Of a DNA stretch of 51,022 bases, positions 1 through 9,023 are shown one piece after another. Numbering within the stretch: position 1 is the first letter of the stretch; the number at the start of each line of letters is the position of its first letter. The notes below the pieces were generated by a model. It worked only from the letters and a program-made list of their open reading frames with translations. It was not told where the DNA came from and ran no database searches. Source of the DNA: Kiritimatiellia bacterium (GTDB lineage: Bacteria; Verrucomicrobiota; Kiritimatiellia; RFP12; UBA1067); assembly GCA_017631385.1 (NCBI GenBank), contig JAGBTH010000068.1, positions 1 to 51,022 on the forward strand, in the 5' to 3' direction. A program made the position numbers and the translations under genes.

Positions 1-716
1 GGCTGAGGAATATCCTTAATATCCTTATCGGGAAGACCGAGCGAACGGCGCATCTCAATCTGGAGGTCGATAGTCTTCTCGACTTCTTCGTGAGCGCGCT
101 TCAACGCGGCTACAAAATCCTCATCACTGATTTCGGCGGCCGAGCCCTCCATCATAAGGAACTTACCGCGAAGACCCGCGTAAAGAAGATCGATATCACT
201 CTTAGCCTTCTGATCATGGGTAGGGTTAATTACCCACTCGCCATTTACGCGACCGATGCGTACGCACCCGATAGGACCCATAAAGGGAATCTCGGAGATG
301 TGAAGCGCGGCGGAAGCGGCGTTTACAGCGAGGAAGTCGCCCTCACGCGTTCCGTCGGTCTGAATTAAGGTAGAGTTAACCTGAACATCGTTGTAATATC
401 CGTCGGGGAAGAGCGGACGGATGGGGCGATCGCACATACGAGCTGTAAGAATCTCCTTGCTCGTCGGACGTGCTTCACGCTTAAAGAAGCCGCCCGGGAA
501 TTTACCCGCGGCGTAAAACTTCTCGCGATACTCACACTGCAGCGGGAAGAAGTCAATCCCTTCGCGCGGCGTGTCAGTATTCGTGACCGCCGTGAAGACG
601 GTCGTATCACCGTACGATACGGTGACGGCTCCAGCGGCCTGCTGCGCTAGAAGCCCAGTCTCTATTACGAGGTCCGTCCCCGCAATATTGACCTTGAACT
701 GTTTTGTACCTTGCAT
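1..716 (-). CDS. pnp: Polyribonucleotide nucleotidyltransferase (PNPase), 5' part; gene runs off the window
   Basis: The minus-strand frame from the ATG at 716 stays open to base 1, giving the first 238 residues of PNPase, a phosphorolytic 3'-5' exoribonuclease of the RNA degradosome. The N-terminal RNase PH domain is clear: MQGTKQFKVNIAGTDL at the start, EYREKFYAAGKFPGGFFKR around residues 62-80, and DRPIRPLFPDGY at 96-107. The start is set by the family N-terminus. It lies 44 bases after the rpsO stop, the classic rpsO-pnp arrangement, so co-transcription from the rpsO promoter is likely. The second RNase PH, KH and S1 domains would lie beyond the left edge. Identity is very secure; only completeness is unknown. 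Confidence 0.97.
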   Translation of the reverse strand, partial: MQGTKQFKVNIAGTDLVIETGLLAQQAAGAVTVSYGDTTVFTAVTNTDTPREGIDFFPLQCEYREKFYAAGKFPGGFFKREARPTSKEILTARMCDRPIRPLFPDGYYNDVQVNSTLIQTDGTREGDFLAVNAASAALHISEIPFMGPIGCVRIGRVNGEWVINPTHDQKAKSDIDLLYAGLRGKFLMMEGSAAEISDEDFVAALKRAHEEVEKTIDLQIEMRRSLGLPDKDIKDIPQ

Positions 717-734
717 TATTTTTACTTTTACTGT

Positions 735-752
735 TTGTCAATCGTCTGACAA
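735..752 (-). promoter_or_regulatory. Small inverted repeat between rpsO and pnp
   Basis: TTGTCA and TGACAA form a perfect 6-bp stem with a 6-base loop in the gap between rpsO and pnp. There is no long T-run after it, so it is a poor intrinsic terminator. In E. coli this gap holds an attenuator and an RNase III site that control pnp; a similar role here is inference from position. Confidence 0.35.
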
Positions 753-760
753 CGCGTCTA

Positions 761-1021
761 TTAGCGGCGAAGGCCGAGACGCTTGATGAGCTCCTTGTAG
801 CTCTCTTCGTTCTCGCGCTTGAGGTAGTCGAGGAGGTTACGACGGTTCTGAACCTTACGGAGAAGACCATGACGCGAGCTGTGGTCCTTCTTATTAGCCT
901 TGAGGTGAGCGGTGAGAGCTTCGATCTGCTTCGTAAGAACAGCGACCTGAACTTCGCAAGATCCGGTGTCACGGTCATGGCGCTGATATTCGTTACGGAT
1001 GGCGGCTTTGTCGAGCTTCAT
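761..1021 (-). CDS. rpsO: 30S ribosomal protein S15
   Basis: Encodes 86 residues with the full S15 pattern: [20 protein letters not shown] at the start, [19 protein letters not shown] (about 23-41), [20 protein letters not shown] (about 47-66). S15 binds 16S rRNA helices 20-22 early in assembly of the small-subunit platform. A longer frame opens 57 bases upstream, but the family N-terminus and an AAAGAAAGA ribosome-binding stretch just upstream fix the start at 1021. It sits directly before pnp and has its own promoter about 170 bases upstream, leaving a long leader that could carry S15 feedback control. Confidence 0.97.
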   Translation of the reverse strand: MKLDKAAIRNEYQRHDRDTGSCEVQVAVLTKQIEALTAHLKANKKDHSSRHGLLRKVQNRRNLLDYLKRENEESYKELIKRLGLRR

Positions 1022-1097
1022 TGTTTTTATCTTTCTTTTTTGGCGTTCTTGAAGTCTTTTTACTTCTTGAACTTCCACGACCGGGAAGTATAATCCA

Positions 1098-1186
1098 CGC
1101 CAAACTCCACCATGGAGCTAAAGAGCCTTCTAATAACGAAGAGCCCGCGGCAGGGATAACCTCCTGAGACAGTCGCAGGTTTGGCG
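1098..1186 (-). promoter_or_regulatory. Structured 5' leader of rpsO, candidate S15 autoregulatory element
   Basis: Between the rpsO promoter and start codon the RNA can close a long-range 8-bp helix, CGCCAAAC (from 1179-1186) with GTTTGGCG (from 1098-1105). Smaller hairpins lie inside it: one closed by CAGG/CCTG near 1151-1166, one with CTTC/GAAG arms near 1127-1141, and CTCCA-TGG-TGGAG at 1105-1117. Several stems meeting inside one closing helix is the sort of junction S15 recognises in rRNA and in known rpsO leaders. The pairing is visible by eye; the regulatory role is inference. Confidence 0.4.
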
Positions 1187-1189
1187 CAT

Positions 1190-1219
1190 ATTATACCAAA
1201 TCAGCCCCACTAAACGCAA
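1190..1219 (-). promoter_or_regulatory. Promoter for rpsO-pnp
   Basis: Read on the minus strand: TTGCGT at 1214-1219, an 18-base spacer, and a perfect TATAAT at 1190-1195 preceded by TGG (extended -10). It points into the rpsO leader with the start codon about 170 bases downstream. Confidence 0.65.
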
Positions 1220-1410
1220 GCACCTAACTATTCACTGGGAGAAAAGCGCGATGCGGCGCATATTATGCGAAAATGATGCGCATCATGTTGGTAAACGCTT
1301 TAATGGCGCGGAATTTCACTTAGCTTGCGCGAAATTAGTGCCCAAAATGCGACCATTGTGCATAGTGAAAGACAAATCCAACTTCTTGTTATAAGGCGGC
1401 AGAAATTCGG
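1220..1410. other. Intergenic region with two adjacent palindromes
   Basis: No gene is visible between the methyltransferase stop and the rpsO promoter. Two perfect inverted repeats lie side by side: CGCATA-T-TATGCG at 1257-1269 and ATGATGCGCATCAT at 1273-1286, 29-58 bases upstream of the rpsO -35 box. The first also contains a CATAAT that could serve as a second -10. The region GCGCATATTAT occurs both here and at the main promoter. The palindromes could be operators or part of a weak terminator for the upstream gene; there is no T-run. Confidence 0.4.
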
Positions 1411-2256
1411 CTATGCGAATATAGCGCGGCAATAGATACCGCTTGGGCAAGATAAACCCTTACCTTCGAGCAGCATTTCACCTGTTTCCAACTTAGCCGT
1501 AGGGAATAGCTGACCTAAAATATTTTCGGCCACTTTACATGACAAGCCTGGTGTATGTGATGAAAATAATACGAATGACGGCTTTTCTGAAAGTAAATCC
1601 TTAACTAACGAAAGCGTTTCTTTTAAATCACGCTCTATTTTATACATTTCGCCCGAAGCACCGCGCCCAAATGTTGGAGGATCAAGAATTATACCGTCAT
1701 ACTTACGACCGCGGCGAATTTCGCGCTTCATAAATTTATGGGCATCGTCGGTTATCCAACGAATTGGAGAATCTGATAATCCGTTAAGCGCGGCATTTTC
1801 TCTCGCCCACTCTACCATACCTCGCGATGCATCCAAGTGGCACGCCTCAGCTCCGCCAAGCGCAGCTGCCATAGTAGAGCCGCCAGAATACGCGAATAGA
1901 TTTAAAACCTTAAGCTTAGTTCCGCCGCGCTTAGCGCTATCATCTTCGACCTTGGAGCGAATCCACTTCCATTGAGCACGTTGCTCGGGGAATATACCTA
2001 AATGTCCAAAATCCGTTCCGCCTAACTTAAATTTTACGCCAGCTGTTTCAATGCGCCACTCTTTAGGAAGATTCGTTCGCCCATGCCAACGATTACCCTC
2101 TTCACGATCAAATGACGCGTCAGCTGAGCGCCATTGAGACTCTGGTAAACTCGGTCTCCACATCGCCTGAGAACATGGGCGAGCGAGCACGTACTTACCA
2201 AAGCGCTCTAACTTACGACCGTCACCTGAATCTAGAAGCTCATAATCATCTTTCAT
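1411..2256 (-). CDS. Class I SAM-dependent methyltransferase, RlmI/RlmK-like
   Basis: A 281-residue Rossmann methyltransferase. The SAM-binding motif is KVLNLFAYSGGST (about 116-128), followed by the acidic LDAS (141-144). LDPPTFGRG at 191-199 is the DPP-(T/S)-(F/Y) catalytic loop typical of nucleobase-modifying enzymes related to the rRNA m5C and m7G methyltransferases RlmI and RlmK/L. It has no recognisable PUA domain at the N-terminus, which RlmI has. The ATG lies two bases after the stop of the solute-binding protein gene, so it is the last gene of the dxr-dapL operon. The target, probably rRNA, is inferred from the family. Confidence 0.8.
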   Translation of the reverse strand: MKDDYELLDSGDGRKLERFGKYVLARPCSQAMWRPSLPESQWRSADASFDREEGNRWHGRTNLPKEWRIETAGVKFKLGGTDFGHLGIFPEQRAQWKWIRSKVEDDSAKRGGTKLKVLNLFAYSGGSTMAAALGGAEACHLDASRGMVEWARENAALNGLSDSPIRWITDDAHKFMKREIRRGRKYDGIILDPPTFGRGASGEMYKIERDLKETLSLVKDLLSEKPSFVLFSSHTPGLSCKVAENILGQLFPTAKLETGEMLLEGKGLSCPSGIYCRAIFA

Positions 2257-2258
2257 TC

Positions 2259-4019
2259 TTAGCGTCCTATCTTTTTATCAAAATCTACATTAACTGTAAC
2301 TTTAGGTAAAAACCCATTCTTAGATTTGGCTCTGTCTAATTCTTCAGCCTTATCTGAATCATACCACCAATATGTAAGCACACCTTCCTCATTACTATAA
2401 CGGGATAAAACTGTATCTGGCATACCGAATTTATTCCAATAAATCAACCTTTTAGCCGATATATTCCAGAGAAACGCATAAGGATGCTGATCTGTAATGA
2501 GTTTATCAATTTTACGATATACGTCATTTCGCTCGGTGATCGACATCATCGACTTCTCGGCAGCTATCAGTCGATCTACTTCATCAGATTTAAATCCAGG
2601 GTAATTACCGCTTTGCTTTCGGTCAGCTTCGCTGGATAACCACAACAATTCTGGATTTCGAAAGACCGACGCTCCCATCGCAGCCCAGGTCATCTGGTAA
2701 TTAAACTCGTCCATATCCTTCATCCAATTAGCAAAATCCTTACGAACTATATTCATCTTAACGCCAACGCTCTTAAGCGCGGCATAAAATGGAACGAGTA
2801 TTTTATCATCAGATGGCGAGCGCGAAAGAAAATTAAACTCTAGGGGACGATCATTTTTCTCAAGGACTCCCGACTTTTCATTTAAAATAAAACCAGCCTC
2901 CTTTAATAACTTCTTCGCACCTTCGGGATCAAAAAGCACCAATTCATTTAAACAAGGATTTTCATCATCATATAAATCGCCAAAAAACGAATTCTGCATA
3001 AAATACTCATTATACATCATCGTTCTATTCATCATCACCCTATCAATCAACTTAGCCATGGCCTTACGAACCCTGACATCATCAAATGGGAACTCACGCA
3101 TATTCATCATAAAGCCCTGATACCCAATCGGCTCATGATTAGTTACGCGTCGCTTTAAAAGCCAATTTCGATCAAACTCTTTACCCTTAGCAGCTTTAGC
3201 CCATAATCTAGCCGCATAGACAGGGTATACATCTAGCATATTCTTTTTTAGCGCGGCGTATCCATTCTCGTTATCAACATAATAACGCATTACGATCTTA
3301 TCAAAATTATATATATGTTTACATGATGGAAAATCCTTTTTCCACCAAGTCTTTACGCGCGAATATTCCGTCTCAACCTGTTCTTCAATTCGCGAAACAT
3401 AATACGGGCCACCGACTGGCGCATTTAGAAAATCCAACTTGTTAAAATCGCAATCCTTAAACGCATGGCGCGGCAAAACCCAAAAAGTTCCGCAACTTAG
3501 AATATCTCGCCAATTGCGTGCTGAGTTACCTTTTTTACGAAAGCGAATCATTAAAGGACGCTCTGAAGTAGCATCTAAAATTTCAGGACTGTTAAAGTCG
3601 CCTAAAATCATCTTCCATGGTCCCGTATCGCTCTTAGGATCAATAAGAGTATCGAACGTCCACTTTACATCTAGCGCGCTTACGCCCTTACCGTCAGACC
3701 ATGTAGCTCTATCATCAATAACGAATGTAAATTCACGCCCATCATCCGAAATACTCCATTTCTTCGCCAGCGACGGCACAAAATCCATCGTTTCGGAATC
3801 AGTTGAAATAAGCGGGAAATACATCAACGAAAACATCATCGACGTATAACTATTATTGTCGATGTAAGCATTAAGGCTCTTAGGCGCGCTCGCTCCATAA
3901 AAGCGCACGCGCCCGCCCTTTTTAGCATAAATCGAAGCGACCGGATCGGGCTTATCGACCCAATCCGGTTGAGGATACCATGTAAGTGCCGCGAAAAATA
4001 TCGCCGCAAAAAACGTCAT
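2259..4019 (-). CDS. ABC transporter solute-binding protein, family 5 (peptide/nickel type)
   Basis: 586 residues with a short hydrophobic N-terminus ([14 protein letters not shown]) that looks like a signal peptide, then the family 5 binding-protein fold. Recognisable stretches include a [20 protein letters not shown] region near residues 90-110 and the segment with [20 protein letters not shown] near 135-154. The [11 protein letters not shown] segment near 335-345 is also typical. Such proteins capture oligopeptides or similar solutes in the periplasm for Opp/Dpp-type importers. Its ATG overlaps the dapL stop by four bases. No permease or ATPase gene is near, so it is an orphan in this window; the ligand cannot be told. 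Confidence 0.85.
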   Translation of the reverse strand: MTFFAAIFFAALTWYPQPDWVDKPDPVASIYAKKGGRVRFYGASAPKSLNAYIDNNSYTSMMFSLMYFPLISTDSETMDFVPSLAKKWSISDDGREFTFVIDDRATWSDGKGVSALDVKWTFDTLIDPKSDTGPWKMILGDFNSPEILDATSERPLMIRFRKKGNSARNWRDILSCGTFWVLPRHAFKDCDFNKLDFLNAPVGGPYYVSRIEEQVETEYSRVKTWWKKDFPSCKHIYNFDKIVMRYYVDNENGYAALKKNMLDVYPVYAARLWAKAAKGKEFDRNWLLKRRVTNHEPIGYQGFMMNMREFPFDDVRVRKAMAKLIDRVMMNRTMMYNEYFMQNSFFGDLYDDENPCLNELVLFDPEGAKKLLKEAGFILNEKSGVLEKNDRPLEFNFLSRSPSDDKILVPFYAALKSVGVKMNIVRKDFANWMKDMDEFNYQMTWAAMGASVFRNPELLWLSSEADRKQSGNYPGFKSDEVDRLIAAEKSMMSITERNDVYRKIDKLITDQHPYAFLWNISAKRLIYWNKFGMPDTVLSRYSNEEGVLTYWWYDSDKAEELDRAKSKNGFLPKVTVNVDFDKKIGR

Positions 4020-5239
4020 AAAACGCCTTTAAATCTCTCGATCGCCTCAAGGACATTCTCGCGAGAATTGAACGACGAGATACGTATATACCCTTCGCCA
4101 GCCGCGCCAAAACCAGCGCCAGGCGTAGTAACGACATTCGCTTCTTTAAGGAGCTTATCGAAAATCTCCCAGCTGCCGCCCTTCGCATCAACCCAAAGAT
4201 AAGGCGAGTCGCCGCCGCCAGTTACGCGATAACCGAAAGACTCTAAAGCCTCCTTCATTAAACGGCCGTTCTCAAGATAAAAATCAATCGTCTTACGGCA
4301 CTGCTCACGACCTTCGGGCGAATAAATCGCCTCAGCGCCGCGCTGAGTAATGTAGCTAGCACCATTAAACTTCGTGGTCTGACGACGCATCCACATAGGA
4401 CGAAGCTCTACGCTCGAGCCATCGGCAGCGTAAGCTACTAAATCCTTAGGAACTACGGTATAACCGCAACGAATGCCTGTAAAGCCGGCCGTCTTAGAAT
4501 AGCTGCGGAACTCAATCGCACACTTCTTAGCGCCCTCGCACTCGTAAATCGAGTGAGGAATGCTAGGATTGCGGATAAAAGCTTCGTAGGCCGCGTCAAA
4601 AAGAATAAGAGCCTTATTAGCATTAGCCCAATCTACCCAAGCTTGGAGCTGCTCTTTAGTAGCGACAGCGCCAGTAGGATTATTAGGATAGCAAAGATAA
4701 ACGATATCGCACCCGTTAGCTGACTCAGGCGAAGGAACAAAACCATTAGAAGCATCGCACGTTAAATACGTGAGGTTAGCATAACGACCATTCTCATTAA
4801 CGCCTGTACGACCAGCCATTACATTCGTATCAACATATACGGGATAAACGGGATCACCTACCGCGATCTTAACATCATCGCCAAAAAGCTCCTGAATATT
4901 ACCGCAGTCGCACTTAGCACCGTCAGAAATAGAGATTTCGCCAGCTGAAATATCAACGCCGCGCTCCGCGAAATCGATCGCCGCGACCTTCTCGCGAAGG
5001 AACGCATACCCCTGCTCAGGACCATAACCATAAAACGACTCGCGCTTAGAGACATCATCAACAGCCTTATGCATAGCCTCAATAATCGCAGGAGCGAGAG
5101 GCTCGGTAACATCGCCGATACCAAGACGAATAATCTTAGCGTTGGGATTAGCGGCCTGATGAGCGCTTACTCGATGAGCAATCTCAGTAAAAAGGTAGCT
5201 AGCCTTAATTTTTGAATAATTTTCGTTTACGTGAAGCAT
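4016..5239 (-). CDS. dapL: LL-diaminopimelate aminotransferase
   Basis: A 407-residue fold-type I PLP aminotransferase that converts tetrahydrodipicolinate directly to LL-diaminopimelate, supplying lysine and peptidoglycan. Family signatures are visible: [18 protein letters not shown] at the start, GIGDVTEPL (41-49), CYPNNPTG (183-190), the LFDAAYEAF loop (about 213-221), and [15 protein letters not shown] with the Schiff-base lysine near 249. The route is typical of plants, Chlamydiae, Verrucomicrobia relatives and spirochaetes, which helps place the organism. It follows the O-antigen ligase-like gene with an AGGAG ribosome-binding site and overlaps the next gene by four bases. Confidence 0.97.
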   Translation of the reverse strand: MLHVNENYSKIKASYLFTEIAHRVSAHQAANPNAKIIRLGIGDVTEPLAPAIIEAMHKAVDDVSKRESFYGYGPEQGYAFLREKVAAIDFAERGVDISAGEISISDGAKCDCGNIQELFGDDVKIAVGDPVYPVYVDTNVMAGRTGVNENGRYANLTYLTCDASNGFVPSPESANGCDIVYLCYPNNPTGAVATKEQLQAWVDWANANKALILFDAAYEAFIRNPSIPHSIYECEGAKKCAIEFRSYSKTAGFTGIRCGYTVVPKDLVAYAADGSSVELRPMWMRRQTTKFNGASYITQRGAEAIYSPEGREQCRKTIDFYLENGRLMKEALESFGYRVTGGGDSPYLWVDAKGGSWEIFDKLLKEANVVTTPGAGFGAAGEGYIRISSFNSRENVLEAIERFKGVL

Positions 5240-5259
5240 AGTTATTTTTCTCCTATCTA

Positions 5260-6795
5260 TTAATCTTCGTTATCTGAAATTCTAGGCATAAAGCCCTCAA
5301 TCGCGGCAATCATCACGAAAAAGAGCGATAATACCGCCGGGCTGCGCAATGGACAATCGGCCATTGAGTGTAGTAAGGTCGAACACATCGCGAGCAAGAG
5401 ACAAAAAGCGCTGGCAGGAAGTGCGAAAATGGCGATTGGACGCGGAGGTCTTTTAGATTTTTTAGTAAACGCCGCTGAAACCACTAATAATTTCCACTTT
5501 TGGAAAATAGGCTTTAAAAGTAATACAATCATAAATACAAGCAAGAGAAAACCTATTAGACCGTGTTCAGCTAAAAACTGAAGAAAATCATTATGAACAT
5601 TAATACCGCCAACAACCTGGAGCTTTTCGAAATCTTCATCAGTCATTTTATCAATACTAAGATGTTTGTAACCCCAACCGCCACAGCCAAACAACAAATT
5701 ATCAAGCCATACATCCTTAGCGACTCTAAAGTGATATTGCTCTTTACCAGAAAGTCGATCTAAAACCGCATTGCTGTTAAGAGTGGAAATCTCTTTATTA
5801 AAGTCACCCGCCTCTATTATTTTATCGCTATTCGACATTACAAGGAAGAAGAATAAGGCTATCAAAACAATAGCAAAAATATTTAGCGCTACTAACTTAA
5901 CACGCTTAAGACGATCAACTTTAGCTAAAATACTTATAAACGAATGAACAAAAAAGATTAGTGCTAAAAGCGAAACTAAAACAATCGCTGCGCGAGATAA
6001 TGTCATATACGCTGAAAAGAAGAAGACTATCGCAGGTATTAAAAAGTAATGCTTTTTCCAAAAAACTGCTCGACCTACAGACGCGCCCTCAGAAACACTT
6101 TCCGAATATACTATCTCATTGTAATTTCTTCTCCAAAGAGCAACTGATATGGCGAACAGAGTAACAAAATAGTCCCCAGCCATATTAGGATAGCCAAATG
6201 TAGAGAAGAAATAGACTTTATCACCCCACTTTTCTTCACTCCCCCAAAGCGGAGCGCTGGCATCTGTAACATATTGAAGAAGTCCTATCGCGCTTAACGC
6301 TAACCCATTCCAAACTATCAGCTCAAGTACCTTGCGCTTACCACGCTTTAGTAGAGAATGTTTAACAGCTAACATCGCGGTAAGAGCCGAGAAGAACCAA
6401 ATAGTAACATTTAAATGCTCCATCGTATTTACACAGTAAGGCAAAAACGGGAAAGGCGGCGATTGTTGCTTACCATCGAAATGGATCTCAGGATAATCAC
6501 ATGTTGGGCATAACCCCACATTCTTAAATGGTATAACCAATAATATTAAAAACGCGACTACTAGCCAAACTAAAGGATCTTTTTTCATCTGCCGCCAAAC
6601 TCTATGACGCGCATCAAAGGTAGACTCGCCTGAATAACGCTGAGGAAAGCAAATCATTAACTCACACATCAATACTACCAACCAAGGAATCGTTGGCAAT
6701 AATTCAGACGCTACAGTACCGCCATAAAGCCATGCAAAAGTAGAACAAAGTACTGCAACACCTATAACCGCAGCATTATTATAAAGAAAGCGCAT
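5260..6795 (-). CDS. O-antigen ligase/polymerase family membrane protein (Wzy_C type)
   Basis: 511 residues with about ten hydrophobic segments. The family mark is the [20 protein letters not shown] stretch (about residues 405-424) followed by more membrane segments; the large periplasmic loop before it ends in a [12 protein letters not shown] region. Proteins of this family join O-antigen to lipid A-core (WaaL), polymerise glycans (Wzy) or glycosylate proteins, and sequence alone does not separate these. Its start overlaps the ispG 3' end by 17 bases, so translation is coupled. Its presence agrees with a surface-polysaccharide-bearing outer membrane. Confidence 0.82.
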   Translation of the reverse strand: MRFLYNNAAVIGVAVLCSTFAWLYGGTVASELLPTIPWLVVLMCELMICFPQRYSGESTFDARHRVWRQMKKDPLVWLVVAFLILLVIPFKNVGLCPTCDYPEIHFDGKQQSPPFPFLPYCVNTMEHLNVTIWFFSALTAMLAVKHSLLKRGKRKVLELIVWNGLALSAIGLLQYVTDASAPLWGSEEKWGDKVYFFSTFGYPNMAGDYFVTLFAISVALWRRNYNEIVYSESVSEGASVGRAVFWKKHYFLIPAIVFFFSAYMTLSRAAIVLVSLLALIFFVHSFISILAKVDRLKRVKLVALNIFAIVLIALFFFLVMSNSDKIIEAGDFNKEISTLNSNAVLDRLSGKEQYHFRVAKDVWLDNLLFGCGGWGYKHLSIDKMTDEDFEKLQVVGGINVHNDFLQFLAEHGLIGFLLLVFMIVLLLKPIFQKWKLLVVSAAFTKKSKRPPRPIAIFALPASAFCLLLAMCSTLLHSMADCPLRSPAVLSLFFVMIAAIEGFMPRISDNED

Positions 6796-7849
6796 ATTCT
6801 ATTACCTTTCCAACGGCGTCGTGCTCGGAAACTTTACCGACACTTTCACCCTTTACATAAAGTATAAATTCACCATCACCACCGCAAAGCGCGATATCGG
6901 CATTTTTAGCTTCGCCTGGGCCATTAACCGCACAGCCCATAACAGCTACATGAGGCAACTTAATACCATCTTTAGCGAGAGTTTCTAAAGCTATTTCAAC
7001 TTGAGAAGCTACATGCATTAAATCAACTTTAGTGCGCCCGCAAGTCGGGCACGATGTTATCGCGGGGCCCGGTTCGCGCAAAGAAAGCGAGCGTAAAATC
7101 TCCATTCCTACGCGCACTTCCTTTTCGGGGCGCGCAGTTAGCGAAACACGTACTGTATCGCCAATCCCCTCTGATAATAATATCCCTAACGCTACAGAAT
7201 TACGAACTGCCCCGGGTAGGAACGTACCAGCTTCAGTAACTCCTAAGTGAAGCGGACAGTCGGTCGTCTCAGCTAAAATACGATAAACTTCTATCGTTTC
7301 AGCTACATTAGACGCCTTAGCGCTAATAACAACATCATTAAAGCCCTCATCCTCTAAGAGCTTTAGATGGCGCATAGCAGACTTAACCAACAATGGCGCT
7401 CTACGCTCACCCGCGGCGACTTCGGCGGCTAAGTCGCGCTCCAACGACCCCGCGTTAACGCCAATACGAATCGGGATACCCTTAGATTTCGCCGCGCGAG
7501 CGACGGCTTGAACATTCTCTTTAGAGCCGATATTACCAGGATTAAGCCTAAGCGCATCAGCACCCGCTTCAATCGCGGCTAATGCGCAGCGATAATCAAA
7601 ATGAATATCAGCTACCATCGCAATAGGCGAAGACTTTTTAACCTCGCCAAAAACCTTCGCAGCTTCAATATCAGGAACAGTAAGACGAATGATATCACAC
7701 CCAACAGCAGCACACGCGGCGATTTGCTCAGATAATTTCGCCGCATCGTGAGGATCGACGTTACACATCGTCTGGACGCTCACAGGAGCGCCCCCGCCGA
7801 CTTGAACTGAGCCGACTTTTACTACTCTAGTATCACTTCGCCTGAACAT
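6779..7849 (-). CDS. ispG: 4-hydroxy-3-methylbut-2-en-1-yl diphosphate synthase
   Basis: 356 residues of the iron-sulfur enzyme of the penultimate MEP-pathway step, which reduces the cyclic diphosphate MEcPP to HMBPP. The TIM-barrel domain starts with VGGGAPVSVQTMCNVDP (17-33) and has RLNPGNIG (101-108). The 4Fe-4S ligands are in SCPTCGRTKVDL (C267, C270) and MGCAVNGPGEA (C306, with the ligand glutamate near 313). The size fits the short bacterial form without the plant insert domain. It overlaps both neighbours by 17 bases and sits with dxr and rseP, so two MEP genes share one operon. Confidence 0.96.
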   Translation of the reverse strand: MFRRSDTRVVKVGSVQVGGGAPVSVQTMCNVDPHDAAKLSEQIAACAAVGCDIIRLTVPDIEAAKVFGEVKKSSPIAMVADIHFDYRCALAAIEAGADALRLNPGNIGSKENVQAVARAAKSKGIPIRIGVNAGSLERDLAAEVAAGERRAPLLVKSAMRHLKLLEDEGFNDVVISAKASNVAETIEVYRILAETTDCPLHLGVTEAGTFLPGAVRNSVALGILLSEGIGDTVRVSLTARPEKEVRVGMEILRSLSLREPGPAITSCPTCGRTKVDLMHVASQVEIALETLAKDGIKLPHVAVMGCAVNGPGEAKNADIALCGGDGEFILYVKGESVGKVSEHDAVGKVIEYALSL

Positions 7850-9014
7850 TACTATCGCTAGATGAAACTTCTAACTCGCTGATCTTATCTTGGTTGGAGG
7901 ATTTTTCTCTAATTTCGCCAAATTCAACCTTTTTCGCGAGCGAGCCCGTTCCAAGGCGCCAAAAATCACGCGCGACCAAGAATAGCATAAGCGCCATAAG
8001 AACATACATAAAGAATGTCGAAATTACCGCTATAAACTTCTCAGGTAAACGCCTACGAAAGATTATGGCAATTAAAGAGAAAAGAATAAGACCACCATCT
8101 AAAACCGGAATCGGCAAAAGATTCATTACTGCTAAGTTAGTGTTGATAAAGCGCAAAAACCCTAACCCGTCCCACATATCATTTCGGATCGAAACATAAG
8201 TACCCTTAGCGATCATGACTGGTCCGCCTATCGCCTTACCAGTAGCCTTAGCCTCTTTCGGAGTAACGAGACCCTTAAGCGCACGAAATACGGAGCCCGC
8301 GTCCCACATCACCTGATCAACAATCCCGCGTTTAGGCATCCACATCGCGTAGCGCGCGCATTGATTAGTCTCAGAAACAGCTCCTATATACGCTACACCG
8401 TTCTCCTTAACCTCGGGAGTGATTTTTAAAGTGATTTCAGCATTGTCGCGACGGACGACAAAATCAGTTTCGCGGTTAGCGGCGAACTGAACCTCCGTCG
8501 TCATATCGCTCCAACTCTCAATAGAGTTACCGCCGATACTTACAACTTCATCACCTTCGATAAGTCCGCCCTTTTCAGCCGCGCCGCCAGCTACAATACC
8601 ACCAATTTTAGCAGGTATCGTACCAAAACGCGCATTAGGCGCAAAATAAAGAATGGTCGCGATGATAAAAGCGAGAACAACATTCATTAAGGGGCCTGCG
8701 AGAGCTACAACAAAATCTTTCCAAGGCGGCATTACCGTTTTCTTTTTATCGGCTCCACCCTCAAGAATCTTAGTCCCCTCAGGATCAGCATCAGGAATCG
8801 ATACATAACCACCAAGTGGAATTGAACTTATGCGATACTCAACCCCCTTATAAGTCTTTTTCCAAATAGCTGGCCCAAAACCAATTGAAAAACGCTCTAC
8901 TCTATAGCCTAACTTAAGCGCGGCTATAAAGTGACCGAATTCATGTATCGCTATTGAAAGCGAAAAGAGTAGAACACAAAGAATTATATAACCAATTGTT
9001 ACAAGTATTTCCAT
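7833..9014 (-). CDS. rseP: RIP metalloprotease RseP (site-2 protease)
   Basis: 393-residue intramembrane zinc metalloprotease. HEFGH at residues 24-28 gives two zinc ligands and the catalytic glutamate; the third ligand is in NLLPIPVLDGG (298-308). FVVALAGPLMN (101-111) is the conserved membrane segment. A PDZ domain covers roughly 130-200 (GGLIEGDEVVSIGG). RseP trims anti-sigma factors and leftover signal peptides. It lies between dxr and ispG, a common bacterial order. The C-terminal tail after the last membrane segment is charged and serine-rich. Confidence 0.95.
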   Translation of the reverse strand: MEILVTIGYIILCVLLFSLSIAIHEFGHFIAALKLGYRVERFSIGFGPAIWKKTYKGVEYRISSIPLGGYVSIPDADPEGTKILEGGADKKKTVMPPWKDFVVALAGPLMNVVLAFIIATILYFAPNARFGTIPAKIGGIVAGGAAEKGGLIEGDEVVSIGGNSIESWSDMTTEVQFAANRETDFVVRRDNAEITLKITPEVKENGVAYIGAVSETNQCARYAMWMPKRGIVDQVMWDAGSVFRALKGLVTPKEAKATGKAIGGPVMIAKGTYVSIRNDMWDGLGFLRFINTNLAVMNLLPIPVLDGGLILFSLIAIIFRRRLPEKFIAVISTFFMYVLMALMLFLVARDFWRLGTGSLAKKVEFGEIREKSSNQDKISELEVSSSDSNVQAK

Positions 9015-9023
9015 TTTTACCTC

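Noticed and set aside
704..1093. Plus-strand open frame across rpsO
   Set aside because: Antisense shadow of a conserved ribosomal protein gene.
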